From Prorocentrum cordatum (lineage: Eukaryota; Sar; Dinophyceae; Prorocentrales; Prorocentraceae), in the NCBI GenBank assembly GCA_963575745.1, contig CAUYUJ010015960.1, forward strand, positions 249,573 through 304,572: a stretch of DNA of 55,000 bases, written 5' to 3'. A program made the position numbers and the translations under genes. Under the pieces are notes generated by a model. That model was given only the letters and a program-made list of their open reading frames with translations. It did no database searches and was not told the origin of the DNA. Shown here in pieces: positions 19,572 through 28,667 of the stretch (position 1 is its first letter; every line of letters starts with the position of its first letter).

Positions 19572-20886
19572 TGTCTGCACTGACCATGCACGACATATAC
19601 AGCATCGCCAGCGCGATCAGGCAACGCAAGGAGCTGGACCTTATACGCCTGGCCCACGCGGCTGGTGGATCAAATTGGATTGGGCCGAGCACAGCAAGAC
19701 GCTCGGATTAGCATCTTGGGCAAGTAAGTTCTCGCCATGCCAATATTGCAGCTTGCCTGCAGCATGCCTTCACGAGTTTGATGACATCATAGGGGCAGAC
19801 GAGCTGCCTTGGCCGATTCGGACAGAGTCCGAATATGAAGATTCGTGTCAGATGTGTGAACTGTTTGTGAAAATCGAATCCGAAGTCGAGAGGCGGTCAT
19901 TCCTGCAAGTCCTAATCTGGACTAAAAGAAAAAAACAACTGGAGGACGCGTGGTGAGCACACACGTCGTTGTTTCAGGCGTGCAGTTGCAGCCTGGGGAC
20001 CGCGTTGAGCCGTCGCCAGAGTTGTGCGACATCGGTGCCATAGACACTAAGCCCACGCCTTTCTTGGTTACATTGTGGAGAGTTCGGAAAGCTGGGGACG
20101 CAGTCATAGATCCAGTGATGCACAGGTGTCCTCTTTTTTCAAGGCAGTTATCAACTAGCCCATACCGCACGCTCGTCATCGATTCATTGCATACAATATA
20201 TTACGGGCCTGTTCAGAGATGGACATGCAGCGCATTCTGGAGGCTCATTTTGAAAAACCCATGGGGCATCCAAGGCACTGAGGAGCAACAGAAGGAACTG
20301 GGCTTGCGTCGGCTTGTCGCCGGCCTCCGGAACTGGGAAGAAGAAAACAACATTCCTTCGAACCGTCGGGTGTCGCAACTTACGTGGGGTATGCTGGGGG
20401 GCCATGAGGAATGTAACGCTCGCAGTTGGCAACGTCCAGGTGGACCCCTGAAGGCAAAAGCAGGCGACATGGGAGTGTTGTTGGACTTTGCTGTTTTCGA
20501 GCTGCAACAATTAGGGGGCGCTGCCGTGTTCACTGAGGCGTTCGTTATGGCTGGCAGTGCAATGATGCAATTCTTGGGAATGGTCAGGACTTTGGGAGTC
20601 GTTGTGCACCAAGAAGAGCGGGACCAACTTGTTGGGTGTTGTGGAATATTCTTGCGCGCGTGTGAGGCCTCTGGGGTATGGCACGTGCCGAAGCACCACC
20701 TCGTAGTGCACCTGGCGGACAGGACACGTGGGACACCCCAAATATGTTACGTGTGGACGGGGTGGGAGTGGGAAGGGGGAGAGGGGCCAAGGTCGTAACT
20801 AAGTGACGTCTGCAAGCGGTATCCGAAGCTTTGAGCCAGAGCTGGAAACGTATTGAACCAACATGGCAACGCTATAGGTCCCCGCT

Positions 20887-20931
20887 CCTGCTGCTCCTCC
20901 TCCTCCTCCTCCTCCTCCTCCTCCTTCTCCT
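20887..20931. repeat. (CTC)n tract
   Basis: CTCCTC run inside the probable last intron of gene D. Confidence 0.9.
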
Positions 20932-21039
20932 CCGATTTACCCTTGGGTCATCTTGGAGGTCACGCACGCCCACGTGCTCGCGCGCGCACGCTTCACCACT
21001 CACACACGCATACGCATACACACAGCCTAAGCCGAGAAC

Positions 21040-21119
21040 GAGGATGAGGAGGAGGAAGATGAGGGGGGGGATGAGGAGGACGGGAGGAGGAGGAGGAGGC
21101 GGAGGAGGAGGAGGAGGAT
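21040..21119. repeat. (GGA)n tract
   Basis: GGA run facing the CTC run at 20887. The two could form a long hairpin in the precursor RNA. Confidence 0.9.
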
Positions 21120-21422
21120 AGCGCACCTCCGTTGAGGTAGGTTAACTTTCTGAGAGTAACACCCATATCTAAATCTCGTTTGCCGATGTCGTTGGCTATC
21201 TGTCCTTTCAACCCCTTCCGACACACCACCCCAGTAGTTGAGTCACCCGCCCAGCCAGGACAATATTCCATGGCTCGCCAAAGCTATACACGACATTCAC
21301 CGATGAAGGATTAAACGTCATCCTGAGAGATCTGGCTCAATTTGCCCATCGATCGACGCTCGAACGTCGCATATATTCCATGTTCAACATGCAGGGTCGG
21401 CTCCAGCTCAGTGTATACATTT

Positions 21423-22025
21423 ATGGCGACACCGCAGGATCCCTCCCGCTCCTCCCAGGATATTAGGTCGCCGCCCGCAGTGCTGCGCAATGGGCGAGGT
21501 GCCGACAATCCATGGGTAGCTGCCGTGGCGAATCCTGACGCCTACCCCATGGATGAATCAGACATCCGTCGTGCGGATACTGCCATGCATCTAGAGGAGG
21601 AGATCCACCGCCAGGTGGGGCATTTGAATCTATGCGCTGAGGATGGCATCGACGTGAATGTTTGCAAAGCGTCGACTGCAAAGGTTGACAGCACTCCGAA
21701 GCTAGAGGCTCGCACTGTAGACTTCGTGGAAGTGTTCGCAGGTACCGCAGCTGTATCCAAGACAATTGCAAGTCGTGGACGGCGAGCCGTAGCAATTGAG
21801 CTGAAATCGGGCCGCCCGTGGGATGATTTGACACCTGTAGTGGGTGTTACCTTCACTGCCCTGACGATACTAGCGGTGAAGCCTCGTGGCACGGCCTGGT
21901 TCTCACCGCAGTGTTCTACATGGGTGAACTGCGCTCGCTGGCATACGAAACGTGATCATGATGACCCAGTGGGCGATACCTCGAGGCAGGACGTGCGCGA
22001 GGCGAACTGCATCGCAATTGTCATG
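21423..22025 (+). CDS. DNA-methyltransferase-like protein, gene E exon 1
   Basis: ATG at 21423 (MATPQDPSRSSQDIRSPPAV), overlapping the last 44 bases of gene D in another frame. After a disordered leader, VDFVEVFAGTAAVSKTIASR (about residues 101-120) looks like the S-adenosylmethionine-binding motif I of cytosine-5-type methyltransferases. GRRAVAIELKSGRPWDDL follows, then WFSPQCSTWVNCARW, where PQCS sits at the place of the catalytic PCQ loop. Reading ends near 22025 (ANCIAIVMS) before a stop at 22038, where an exon border is expected. The motifs are degenerate, so binding or a dead enzyme is as likely as active methylation. Its overlap with the transposase-like gene suggests joint function or shared capture. 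Confidence 0.55.
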
Positions 22026-22039
22026 TCCCAGAAGGGTTG

Positions 22040-22325
22040 AATCATCGATCCTTCTTGTAGTCGTCTAGTCGCCGTCGTTGGTCGGTTTATTACTGTGGGC
22101 CACCCCAAGAGCTCAAGGTTCCGTAAGAGGTTGTTCCTTTTAGGATTGTTAAACAGCAGCCGCAGGCCACCGCCCTCCTTGACGCCACCAGGCCCCGTTC
22201 CGATGCCATCAGGCTCCCGTCTGATGCCACCAAGCTCCCAACGTTAAAGCTTACCCTGCCCCCCCCCCATAACACCAACGCCTCTTCAATGTAAAGCCCC
22301 ATCCTCCCCGCCAGCGAGCCCGCAA
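22040..22325 (+). other. Probable intron of gene E
   Basis: No frame. Contains three degenerate 20-bp units GATGCCAYCAGGCTCC at about 22180-22239. Confidence 0.45.
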
Positions 22326-22327
22326 GG

Positions 22328-22590
22328 TCGTGGTTGCTGGCGCTCTGCGGCGTGAGAGGCGTCTTCTTCTGCGTCGAGCAGCCGCTCGCGTCGCTGCTCT
22401 ACCGCTTCCAGGCAGTCAGGTCGTCTCTTTGGTGGCTCCGCGCCAGGAGGCGGGTCACGTACGGGGGCGCGTTTGGCGCAGGCACCAGAAAACCTTTTGA
22501 AATACAATCGAGTTGGTCGGACAAGGCGTGGGCGTCTCTATCGTCAAACAGGGCCTATGCCGACAAGGCTGTCAAGGAACAGGAACTGCT
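22328..22590 (+). CDS. DNA-methyltransferase-like protein, gene E exon 2
   Basis: SWLLALCGVRGVFFCVEQPL, then ASLLYRFQAVRSSLWWLRAR and YGGAFGAGTRKP. The FxVEQP element corresponds to the ENV/E-P region that follows the catalytic loop in this fold, and the helix before it fits. The same arrangement (FAFEH...) is seen in the copia domain at 28661. The right border is uncertain; frame quality fades after about 22590. Confidence 0.5.
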
Positions 22591-22810
22591 GGCGGTTTCA
22601 GAAACAATTCAGGAGGCTGTCTGTGATTTACGTTCCACGGGCACGGCACGGTGGTGGATCGTCCCTTTGTGTTCTGCTCGGGGTACTGTGCCCGATGGAA
22701 AGTAAATGACTGGTCACTGCCAAACATGTTTGCGCCCCCAATGGTTCGAATGATTGGCTTTCGCAACGAGTTGGGTGAACACTGGCGCGCCCTAGATCTA
22801 GGAAGCGCCA

Positions 22811-23101
22811 GTGGTGTTGATCCAAGATAGGGGGCTGAAAACCCAGATGGCCATCATTCGAGCCAATCGCGTTCGGCAACCCTCTTGGTACCCATCGATA
22901 GAGGATGGGGGCCCTGCCGAGCCGCTGCACAAGGTGACGCCCAGGTACAAGCCTGCTGCCGAGGGAGACCGCTCGTGGTCTTCTACAGGCTGGGTCAGTG
23001 GCTCCAAGGCTCAGAAGAAGTCAGAGGAGTACACTTCAGAGCTAGCGTCAGCCATTGCCGATGCTGTTGAGATATCTTTGAGCAATGCGGGTTCCCGCTA
23101 G
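22811..23101 (+). CDS. Gene E, probable last exon
   Basis: Open to the TAG at 23099-23101. The end KAQKKSEEYTSELASAIADA is similar in form to SKAQEYTPAFAEAVARAV in the copia methyltransferase-like domain (about 29010-29060), supporting common ancestry. The left border is uncertain. Confidence 0.4.
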   Translation: MVLIQDRGLKTQMAIIRANRVRQPSWYPSIEDGGPAEPLHKVTPRYKPAAEGDRSWSSTGWVSGSKAQKKSEEYTSELASAIADAVEISLSNAGSR

Positions 23102-23129
23102 CGTCATGAGTTTTGCAGTGGCTGGCTAG

Positions 23130-23215
23130 AAGGAGGATAAGGAGGAGGATGAGGAGGAGGAGGAAGAGGAGGATAATGATAACAAAGAGGAGGACGAGGA
23201 GGACGCAGGAGGCGG
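23130..23215 (+). repeat. GGA/GAT tract
   Basis: GGAGGAT-rich purine tract after gene E. Confidence 0.85.
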
Positions 23216-23534
23216 AGCGTCATCAATAATGTCTGATCTCCTTACCTAGCCACTCTGCGTGCCCGTCGTGCCAGATTGCCTCCAGAAGGGAGGTCAACAG
23301 CTTGTCGTGCAGCCGTGGCGATCGAGCGAGCAACCGAATCGGGAACCGACCCGCTGATGGCATCGCGCTTCTCGAGGTGAAGAAGGCGATGCAATTTGAA
23401 CATCAGCGCCACTCCTCGAGCCGAGTCCAGCGTGGGGTCGACGCACGCAGGTATTTGGTCTGCGAGCCGACGCATACATCCATATGTGCATACATCCATA
23501 GGTGCATCTCTGAATGTGCAAACGGACGCACAGC

Positions 23535-23593
23535 ATAGGTCAATGCAAAGTCAATGCAACTTCAACGCAACGTCAATGCAATGCCAACGCCGC
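23535..23593 (-). repeat. GTCAATGCAA minisatellite, array 4
   Basis: GTCAATGCAAAGTCAATGCA-type units, reverse complement of the 13375 array. Preceded by CATACATCCATA units (23473-23510). Confidence 0.85.
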
Positions 23594-23709
23594 TTGTGAG
23601 TTGAGTGAGGCGAGGGCTGATGCGTCAACGATCTGCCCAATCTCGGCGTTGCTTTATCGACGCCCTGTCGCGACCGCCAATTGGATAGGGAATTGGAATG
23701 CCGCTGACG

Positions 23710-23860
23710 GTTGGGATGAGGAGGACGGTGGGGAGCTGGAGAGGAATGGCGGGAAGACGGTGAAACGGACGCGGAAGAGGAGGAGGACGAGGAGGAGGAA
23801 GAGCTAGGACGGAGGAGGAGGAAAGTGAGGAGGAAGAGGACCGAGGAAGTGGAGACGGGA
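23710..23860 (+). repeat. GGA/GAC purine tract
   Basis: GAGGAC and GGA units. Confidence 0.8.
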
Positions 23861-23865
23861 TGACG

Positions 23866-25084
23866 CTGGAGAGCGGAGGATCTGCCGAGGGGTGTGAAGA
23901 CGGCCATCCCAGCTTCGGAGTATCTTTCACTCCCCGCTCGTCCTCGCCCTTCTTTACCAACATTCCCCTCGTCATCCCCCTCTTGTCCCGCCTCGCTTCC
24001 TGCTCTTCCTCTCCCCCCTCCCCCCCACCACCTCCCCCCCTGGCGGCCGCGGCGGGGGCTGGTCGCGGCAGAGGGGGTGCATATTGATAACGACGGATGG
24101 TGAAGACGACGACGGCGACGGCGGCGCACGACGACGGACGACGGACGGCGACCCACCCTTACCCGCTATTAGGGCACGGGGGCTCGAAACTGCCCACGGG
24201 GCGGGGCATCGGCATGGCATCAACCCGTTAACATGGATCATGCCATGCACATGGGCGGGGTTGCCACCTGGAATGTAATCGATGTCATCCTAAACGGGCC
24301 TGCGCGTACATCTTACCCCTGAAATCCGTTCCCCTTCAACTTCAAACAGCTTCATCTATAATGCGCCTTCCGTCCTGCCCCCAGTGCTATTGTTCCGTCC
24401 ATGCCCCGCCCCTTGAAAGCTGGCAAAAACATGGCGCGCTCGATCAGGAACCTTGCAAACATATGCTCGACTTGGGCTGCGTCGGACATCGACAAAATAA
24501 GCATCATGGTCCTCAGAAAGGCCACTGGGACCGTCGGATCGCCACGCTCCCACCCCACGACTGTTTTCGATAAACCCTATGGCCTGGTGACCGATTGGGG
24601 CAACTGGTTTTTGGTGACACTGGGGTCGAGTGAACAGGGGGGGGGGGGGGCGGTAACATTTCAAGGGCGGGGGCGCGCAAGGTTACAGCGAGATTATCTC
24701 GCAAGACTGGCCAGGATCCGACATCACCAGGGCAGAGGCGTGCGAGATGCCTGGGCGTTTGACGATTCGCTGGCTTTACTGGCCAGGTTATGTAATCTTC
24801 CCGCCGCGCGAGGTAGATGCTTTGGCCTACCGTTTCTTTATGCCCGACTTGCGCTGGGCCGACGAGGGCCAGATATATGGCCTCATCGGGCCAGTTCGGG
24901 AGGATGCCCAACTTGGGGGCATCGGTTTTACCGTTGTCCCGCGAGTAGAGCCTGTCTCACTGACGAGGATTGAGAGACAATGATCGGCTGATCGTTTCGA
25001 CGTGCAGGGATGACGGCCTGCAAAGGAACGACTGCGACGGCTAGGAGGAAACGCAACGAAGAGAAGGAGCTCCAAAGGAAGATA
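23866..25084. other. No clear gene; GAC/GGC tract
   Basis: TCC-rich 23935-24045, then a GAC/GGC run at about 24100-24155. A plus-strand frame at 24401-24973 begins plausibly (MPRPLKAGKNMARSIRNLAN) but loses order after about 60 residues and is crossed by a G11 run at 24640. I do not call it. Confidence 0.45.
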
Positions 25085-25182
25085 GTAATAAAAGAAAGAG
25101 GAGGAGGAAGATGAGGAAGAAGAGGAGGAGGAAGAAGAGGGGGAGGAGGAGGAGGAGGAGGTCGAGGAGGAGGAGAAGAACT
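25085..25182 (+). repeat. GGA tract
   Basis: GGAGGAAG/GGA run directly before the spliced-leader relic. Confidence 0.9.
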
Positions 25183-25197
25183 ATGACCAAATCAGAA

Positions 25198-25218
25198 TCG
25201 TAGCCATTTTTGCTCAAG
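25198..25218 (+). other. Relic of the dinoflagellate spliced leader
   Basis: TCGTAGCCATTTT followed by TGCTCAAG matches the conserved 21 bases of the dinoflagellate trans-spliced leader at 19 positions (C to T at the first base, one G to T after the T run). In dinoflagellates a genomic leader copy at the head of a unit marks a reverse-transcribed, trans-spliced mRNA that was reinserted. It is oriented plus, about 365 bp before the right end of the 15.3-kb block. Confidence 0.75.
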
Positions 25219-25292
25219 CCAACGCCCTCGATCAAACGTTGCCTGGATCCGCGTGGGTTCGAGAGCAACGCTCTACGACTTAAGCGCGTAAT

Positions 25293-25550
25293 ATGGTTCA
25301 ACAGAGCAAGTGCTGTAGCGCATATCTGCGCGAAGTTGTAAACACCGTGGGGTTTGCGCGCTGCCTTTACATATCATATGCTATGTTGTCTCATCCCCAT
25401 GGGGCGCTATCGCAATCAGTGATGCCATCGATGGCATCAGGTTGCTTCCAAGTTGCGACTCGCTTGTTTCTAACCGCACTCGTGCGACTTGTTGATGGCG
25501 CTGTGAGAAAACCATACTTTGGCAATATTTTTCTTGGCGTTTATTTTTAA
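25293..25550 (+). CDS. Short open frame after the leader relic
   Basis: ATG at 25293, 74 bases after the relic, 85 codons (MVQQSKCCSAYLREVVNTVG...). The stop TAA falls inside the right palindromic module. No domain recognised. It may be a retroposed gene fragment or chance. Confidence 0.25.
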   Translation: MVQQSKCCSAYLREVVNTVGFARCLYISYAMLSHPHGALSQSVMPSMASGCFQVATRLFLTALVRLVDGAVRKPYFGNIFLGVYF

Positions 25551-25582
25551 TTGCCGACTCGTGGCGGTCATTTAAATTGCCA

Positions 25583-26181
25583 CGGAACCTCAGGGGAGAG
25601 TGCGCTTCAGAAGTATCCTTTTCTGACAGCGTCTTCTTTTAGACTGCGGGCTGGCCAGGCACCGCCCGTGATGAGTGCCAGCGGGGAGGTAACTGAGTAC
25701 ATCATCGTTCGCACCCTCGTCATCACCATCACCGGTCACCTCGAGCTTGTGCCGGCATCGATCAAGCTCGAGCTTAACAGCACGTACGGGCCACTAGCTC
25801 AGCGGGCCAGCTTAGCATGGGTCAGGGTCTCGGGATCCCCTCAGAACACTAAGGACGAGGAGACGTTCAGCCAGGACAATGTCACGCGCAAGGTCAGGGA
25901 GACCGGAGATCTCGACTCCATCAAGAACCGCACCGGAGCTCTCGAACCCATCGTGCGGACGTGCGGCAGTGTTTCGTCAGGCCGCAGTAGGAGTTTTGGA
26001 GCTCTCGATCCCATCATCAGCAGCGTTGCGACGCACCTCGGAGCTCTCGGCCCCAGGACAGCCGAAGGTCTAATGCAGCTCATCTATCTCACCGTAGCGG
26101 CTTTGGGCTCAAGCTCGTGCCAGCGATTCGCTTCAGCTTTCGACCTATCTCAGCTCAGAACCTGTATTCGCAGTTCCAGCG
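25583..26181 (+). other. Copia segment upstream of the zinc spacer, frame unclear
   Basis: A plus-strand frame is open through here (GTSGESALQKYPFLTASSFR onward), but I see no domain. It lies where the region after protease should be. Confidence 0.4.
25900..26060 (+). repeat. GGAGCTCTCGAACCCATC dispersed units
   Basis: Four related units at about 25905, 25936, 25998 and 26039 in copia sequence upstream of the long frame. Confidence 0.6.
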
Positions 26182-27876
26182 ATGCTTGCGCCGTGCGCAG
26201 CGATCATCCTCGCTCTGACCGTGCAGGCCACAGCAGGCGGCAAGAAGAACCAGAAGGAACCTGGGGCCAAGAAGCTCACCGAAGAGATACTGGCACGGCG
26301 CCGGGCCAACGGTCAGGACTCGGACGTATCCTCGGAGGCGTTCGACTTCTCAGCATCCTCGGTCGGGCCGGGCTCCGAACTCAGCGCGGCCGCCGCGGCA
26401 GTCGGCAGCGACGTGCAGATGGCTCCTCAGCCACAGCCAGGAGCCGGCAGTGGCGGCGGTCAGGGCCAGACTCAGCAGGCGGCACCGACGACGGCAGCTC
26501 TCAGTCAGCAGCAGATGCTTGAGCAGTTTCAGCACTTGTCGAACCCGATGGGCCTGAGTCCGGGGCAGGCTACGGCGACCCCGACGGCAGCTACCGCGAC
26601 GGCGCCTCCAGCGACGGGACCGACTCCTCCGAAGCCCCAGCCAGCGCTGTGGGGAGCTGCGGCGGCGGCGTCTCAGTGGCCACCCCCGCCGCCGATCCAG
26701 GGATCGGCGCAGCCGACGATGAGCCAGGCGATCTACGCGCTGGCCTCAGCGGGAGCCGAGCAGCGTGGACAGCCCCCGCTTCCAGCAGGTCCGCCTCCAC
26801 CAGAGGCGGCAGCAGCGGCGGCAGCGACGCCTCCAGCCGGGGCGCTGACGGGGCCGGCGGCCGCCAAACCGCCTCCCAAGGCGCCGCCGTGCTGCAGTCA
26901 CCCGGCCAGCGCCATCCGTTACTACGGGAATCAGCGCGGCTCTGGCTCTCGGTGTATGATGTGCGGCGAGAGGGTTGCGTGGGTCCCTGGCGGCAACCGT
27001 GTCGGGCAGGACGGTCAGGCAGCACCCGCGGCAGCCGAAGCGGCCAGGGCAGCAGCGTCGTCCGCGCAAAGGGCCGTCGACATTCTCCAGAACGATCCCC
27101 AGTTCCGAGCCGGGGGAGCGGCGTTGACGACAGTGAACCAATTGTCTGGCTTATTACAGGGCCTGCAGTGGCAGCTGGAGTCGATGCCCGAAGGGGTGCG
27201 CGCCCTCAGGAACGTGCAGAGCGTCGTCGATCAGATGATCCTGGTCGCGACGCAGACCGCGCAGTTCCCCAATCAGGTTGAGGAAGGGTTGCAGCAACTG
27301 TTCCAAGGCATGACGGCGATCAAGCGCCAGCTGAGCGGGCTGGAGGACTTCGGCGTGGCGATCGATACTCTCCAGGAATCGGTCAACGCGATAGCCGGGA
27401 CGCTTTCGGGAATGGAGACTGCGATCGGGCAGATCGGGTTCATGCTCGTGAACGTCGGCACGGCGGTCTCGGCGATAGCCCACGCAATCAACGGCGGCCA
27501 GCAAATCGAGGCGCAGTGGGACGTGCCAAAGATGCAGCAGGCAGCAGCGGCAGCGGCGGCCAGCCAGGCGGCAGGCTCGGGCTCGGGACAAGCAGCGAGC
27601 TCGGGCTCGGGGCCTCCGGAGCACTTCGGAGCAGTCCAGCAGCCTCCGCCGCCTCAGGCGACCTTCGGGACGGCGCCGAATCTTCCGGTCCAGGTCCCGC
27701 CGACGCCGACTCAGAACTCCGAGATCGATCAGGGCGGCGACCCGTGGTACACGACCATCACTACCACCACCGAGCAGACGGCTACGACCACTCCAACGTC
27801 GAACCTGGCTCCGATCCCGGAGCAGGGCCTCGAGTCCTGGGAGATCCTCAGCAACAGCTCGGGCCCAGTTGTGTGA
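26182..27876 (+). CDS. Copia pol spacer with CxH/CxxC zinc-binding motif
   Basis: 564 codons. The first ATG is at 26182, but the true entry is probably from upstream coding. Ala/Pro/Gln-rich to about residue 235. Then CCSHPASAIRYYGNQRGSGS followed by RCMMCGERVAW: a C-x-H / C-x-x-C pair with a G-N turn, which fits a small zinc ribbon. A long helical part follows (residues 275-440: AALTTVNQLSGLLQGLQWQL, AIKRQLSGLEDFGVAIDTLQ, VNAIAGTLSGMETAIGQIGF) and could be a coiled coil. A similar Cys/His element lies between protease and the methyltransferase-like domain in other dinoflagellate copia polyproteins, as far as I recall. Frame 1 stops at 27874-27876; coding continues in frame 0. Confidence 0.6.
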   Translation: MLAPCAAIILALTVQATAGGKKNQKEPGAKKLTEEILARRRANGQDSDVSSEAFDFSASSVGPGSELSAAAAAVGSDVQMAPQPQPGAGSGGGQGQTQQAAPTTAALSQQQMLEQFQHLSNPMGLSPGQATATPTAATATAPPATGPTPPKPQPALWGAAAAASQWPPPPPIQGSAQPTMSQAIYALASAGAEQRGQPPLPAGPPPPEAAAAAAATPPAGALTGPAAAKPPPKAPPCCSHPASAIRYYGNQRGSGSRCMMCGERVAWVPGGNRVGQDGQAAPAAAEAARAAASSAQRAVDILQNDPQFRAGGAALTTVNQLSGLLQGLQWQLESMPEGVRALRNVQSVVDQMILVATQTAQFPNQVEEGLQQLFQGMTAIKRQLSGLEDFGVAIDTLQESVNAIAGTLSGMETAIGQIGFMLVNVGTAVSAIAHAINGGQQIEAQWDVPKMQQAAAAAAASQAAGSGSGQAASSGSGPPEHFGAVQQPPPPQATFGTAPNLPVQVPPTPTQNSEIDQGGDPWYTTITTTTEQTATTTPTSNLAPIPEQGLESWEILSNSSGPVV

Positions 27877-28667
27877 GATACTCGGATGCCTGCAGCACTT
27901 CCGGGACCGAGCCAAGGAGCAGGTCTCTGGGCCTTTCGGCCGCCTTTGCGGGCGGCGGTCGCTCACCTTCTGGATCCTGCACGTGTGCGGGGGGAAGAGA
28001 GAGTGCACCTACCTCCTCCGATCCGCCTCCTCCCTCTTCTTCTCTTTTCCCCTCTCGCTCTCTCGATGCTCCAGGTGACTCCCCTCCCTCCTCCTCCGGT
28101 CCGAGTGGCCAATCGATTCCTGTTTTCCCGACGTTCGTTCTGCGCAGTGGGACCTTGTCACTCTCAGCTGGACGCGGCCCGAATAACAGGCTCACCGGAG
28201 CACAGCTCCGACGGAGGGCCTCCGAGAGGCGCCGGCCCGGGGGTCCGGCCGGAGGGAGTTTCGGAGGAATCGAGTGGCAAGACGGGGATGACACGAATGA
28301 TGACCACGAGGTCGCACTGCCTCGACAGGTGCGAACGGCCCTCGAGTCTCGTGCGAGCCCCGGGGGGGCTCAGGAGGACCCCGGTCCAGGCACCTACGCC
28401 TCGGGTAGCCGAGGAGTCAGCTTCATGGAGGTATTTTCTCCACCTCGCATCGCTCCTCGCGCGGGGCAGAGAGGGGGTCGTCTGGGGGCCAAGTCGAGCT
28501 GGGACCTGAAAACCGGTTGGGACTCGCGCAGAGCGAGTGACAGGCGAGAGCTCTGGGTTGCCATCGGAGAAGACAAGCCAGAGATGATTTGGCTCTGTCC
28601 GTCCTGCCGTACCTTTTCGGCGATAAGTAGGATCAGTGAGGCCGTGCGAGACCCCATCATGTGGCAT
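27877..28667 (+). CDS. Copia methyltransferase-like domain, N-terminal half
   Basis: Frame 0, open from before 27600 to 28694. A Pro/Ser-rich linker, then from about 28420 VSFMEVFSPPRIAPRAGQRG (motif I-like, EVF at the place of the glycine loop), WDLKTGWD, and MIWLCPSCRTFSAISRI, where CPSC sits at the position of a PC catalytic loop. The first frame change, near 27876, joins this to the preceding spacer. An imperfect 8-bp duplication at 28659-28673 shifts the reading to the next frame. The domain order motif I, PC loop, F-E-H parallels gene E at 21423. Activity is doubtful given the lost glycines. Confidence 0.6.

Larger units (their letters stand above)
18539..21466 (+). pseudogene. Transposase-like protein (candidate DDE), gene D, split and frame-broken
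   Basis: Five colinear blocks. Block 1, 18539-19201: MAPKAKRRRRLSVPW, a Cys-containing N-terminus (YDVCVLCYRCQ), then YVDGVSYTSGVGGRSDTIL and INLLTEKRHVAGVLL. Block 2, 19206-19400 in another frame: CLCGCRGWC, then a Trp/Leu-rich helix. Block 3, about 19640-19950: LDWAEHSKTLGLASWASKF, then PCQYC. Block 4, 19978-20750: VIDSLHTIYYGPVQRW, VPKHHLVVHL. Block 5, about 21270-21466: PKLYTTFTDEGLNVILRDLA, ending at TAG 21464-21466. The order of a VDG Asp, a D-x-x-H-T Asp, a KHH block and a late DE matches the minus-strand gene at 34658-31955. These are my candidate catalytic D, D and E; the family assignment is inference. A stop lies between blocks 1 and 2, and a minisatellite insert between blocks 2 and 3. 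Either there are introns (about 19400-19640 and 20750-21270) or the gene is decaying. It would act on the ends of the 15.3-kb block. Confidence 0.6.
10325..25582. mobile_element. 15.3-kb block with palindromic terminal modules (candidate giant transposon 1)
   Basis: Both borders carry the same pair of AT-centred palindromic modules in inverted order. At the left, a 21-bp unit TGGC...GCCA (10325-10345) is followed by GGCAAT...ATTGCC (10353-10372). At the right, a GGCAAT...ATTGCC unit (25521-25555) is followed by a 21-bp TGGC...GCCA unit (25562-25582). AAACGCCAAGA occurs at 10338-10348 and, inverted, at 25532-25542. Inside are only plus-strand gene-like exons, a TTGAC-based minisatellite family found nowhere else in the window, a transposase-like gene and a methyltransferase-like gene. 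It separates copia protease from the rest of pol. Exact removal does not restore a long frame, and no target duplication is seen, so the boundaries and the single-insertion reading are less certain than for the block at 30304. Confidence 0.5.

Noticed and set aside
24401-24973. 190-codon plus frame starting MPRPLKAGKNMARS
   Set aside because: Only the first 60 residues look protein-like; the rest crosses a G11 run and has no order. Kept only as a remark in the region entry.
25240-25280. tRNA T-arm-like GGGTTCGAGAGC
   Set aside because: No acceptor stem, D-arm or anticodon arm can be folded around it.
10325-25582. Direct target duplication: the 21-bp border units match 17/21 in direct orientation
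   Set aside because: Each unit is an imperfect palindrome, so direct and inverted similarity cannot be told apart. I treat them as terminal modules rather than a 21-bp duplication.
26182-26240. Signal-peptide-like start MLAPCAAIILALTVQATA
   Set aside because: Lies inside copia pol sequence. A retrotransposon spacer is not secreted, and the ATG is probably not the true start.
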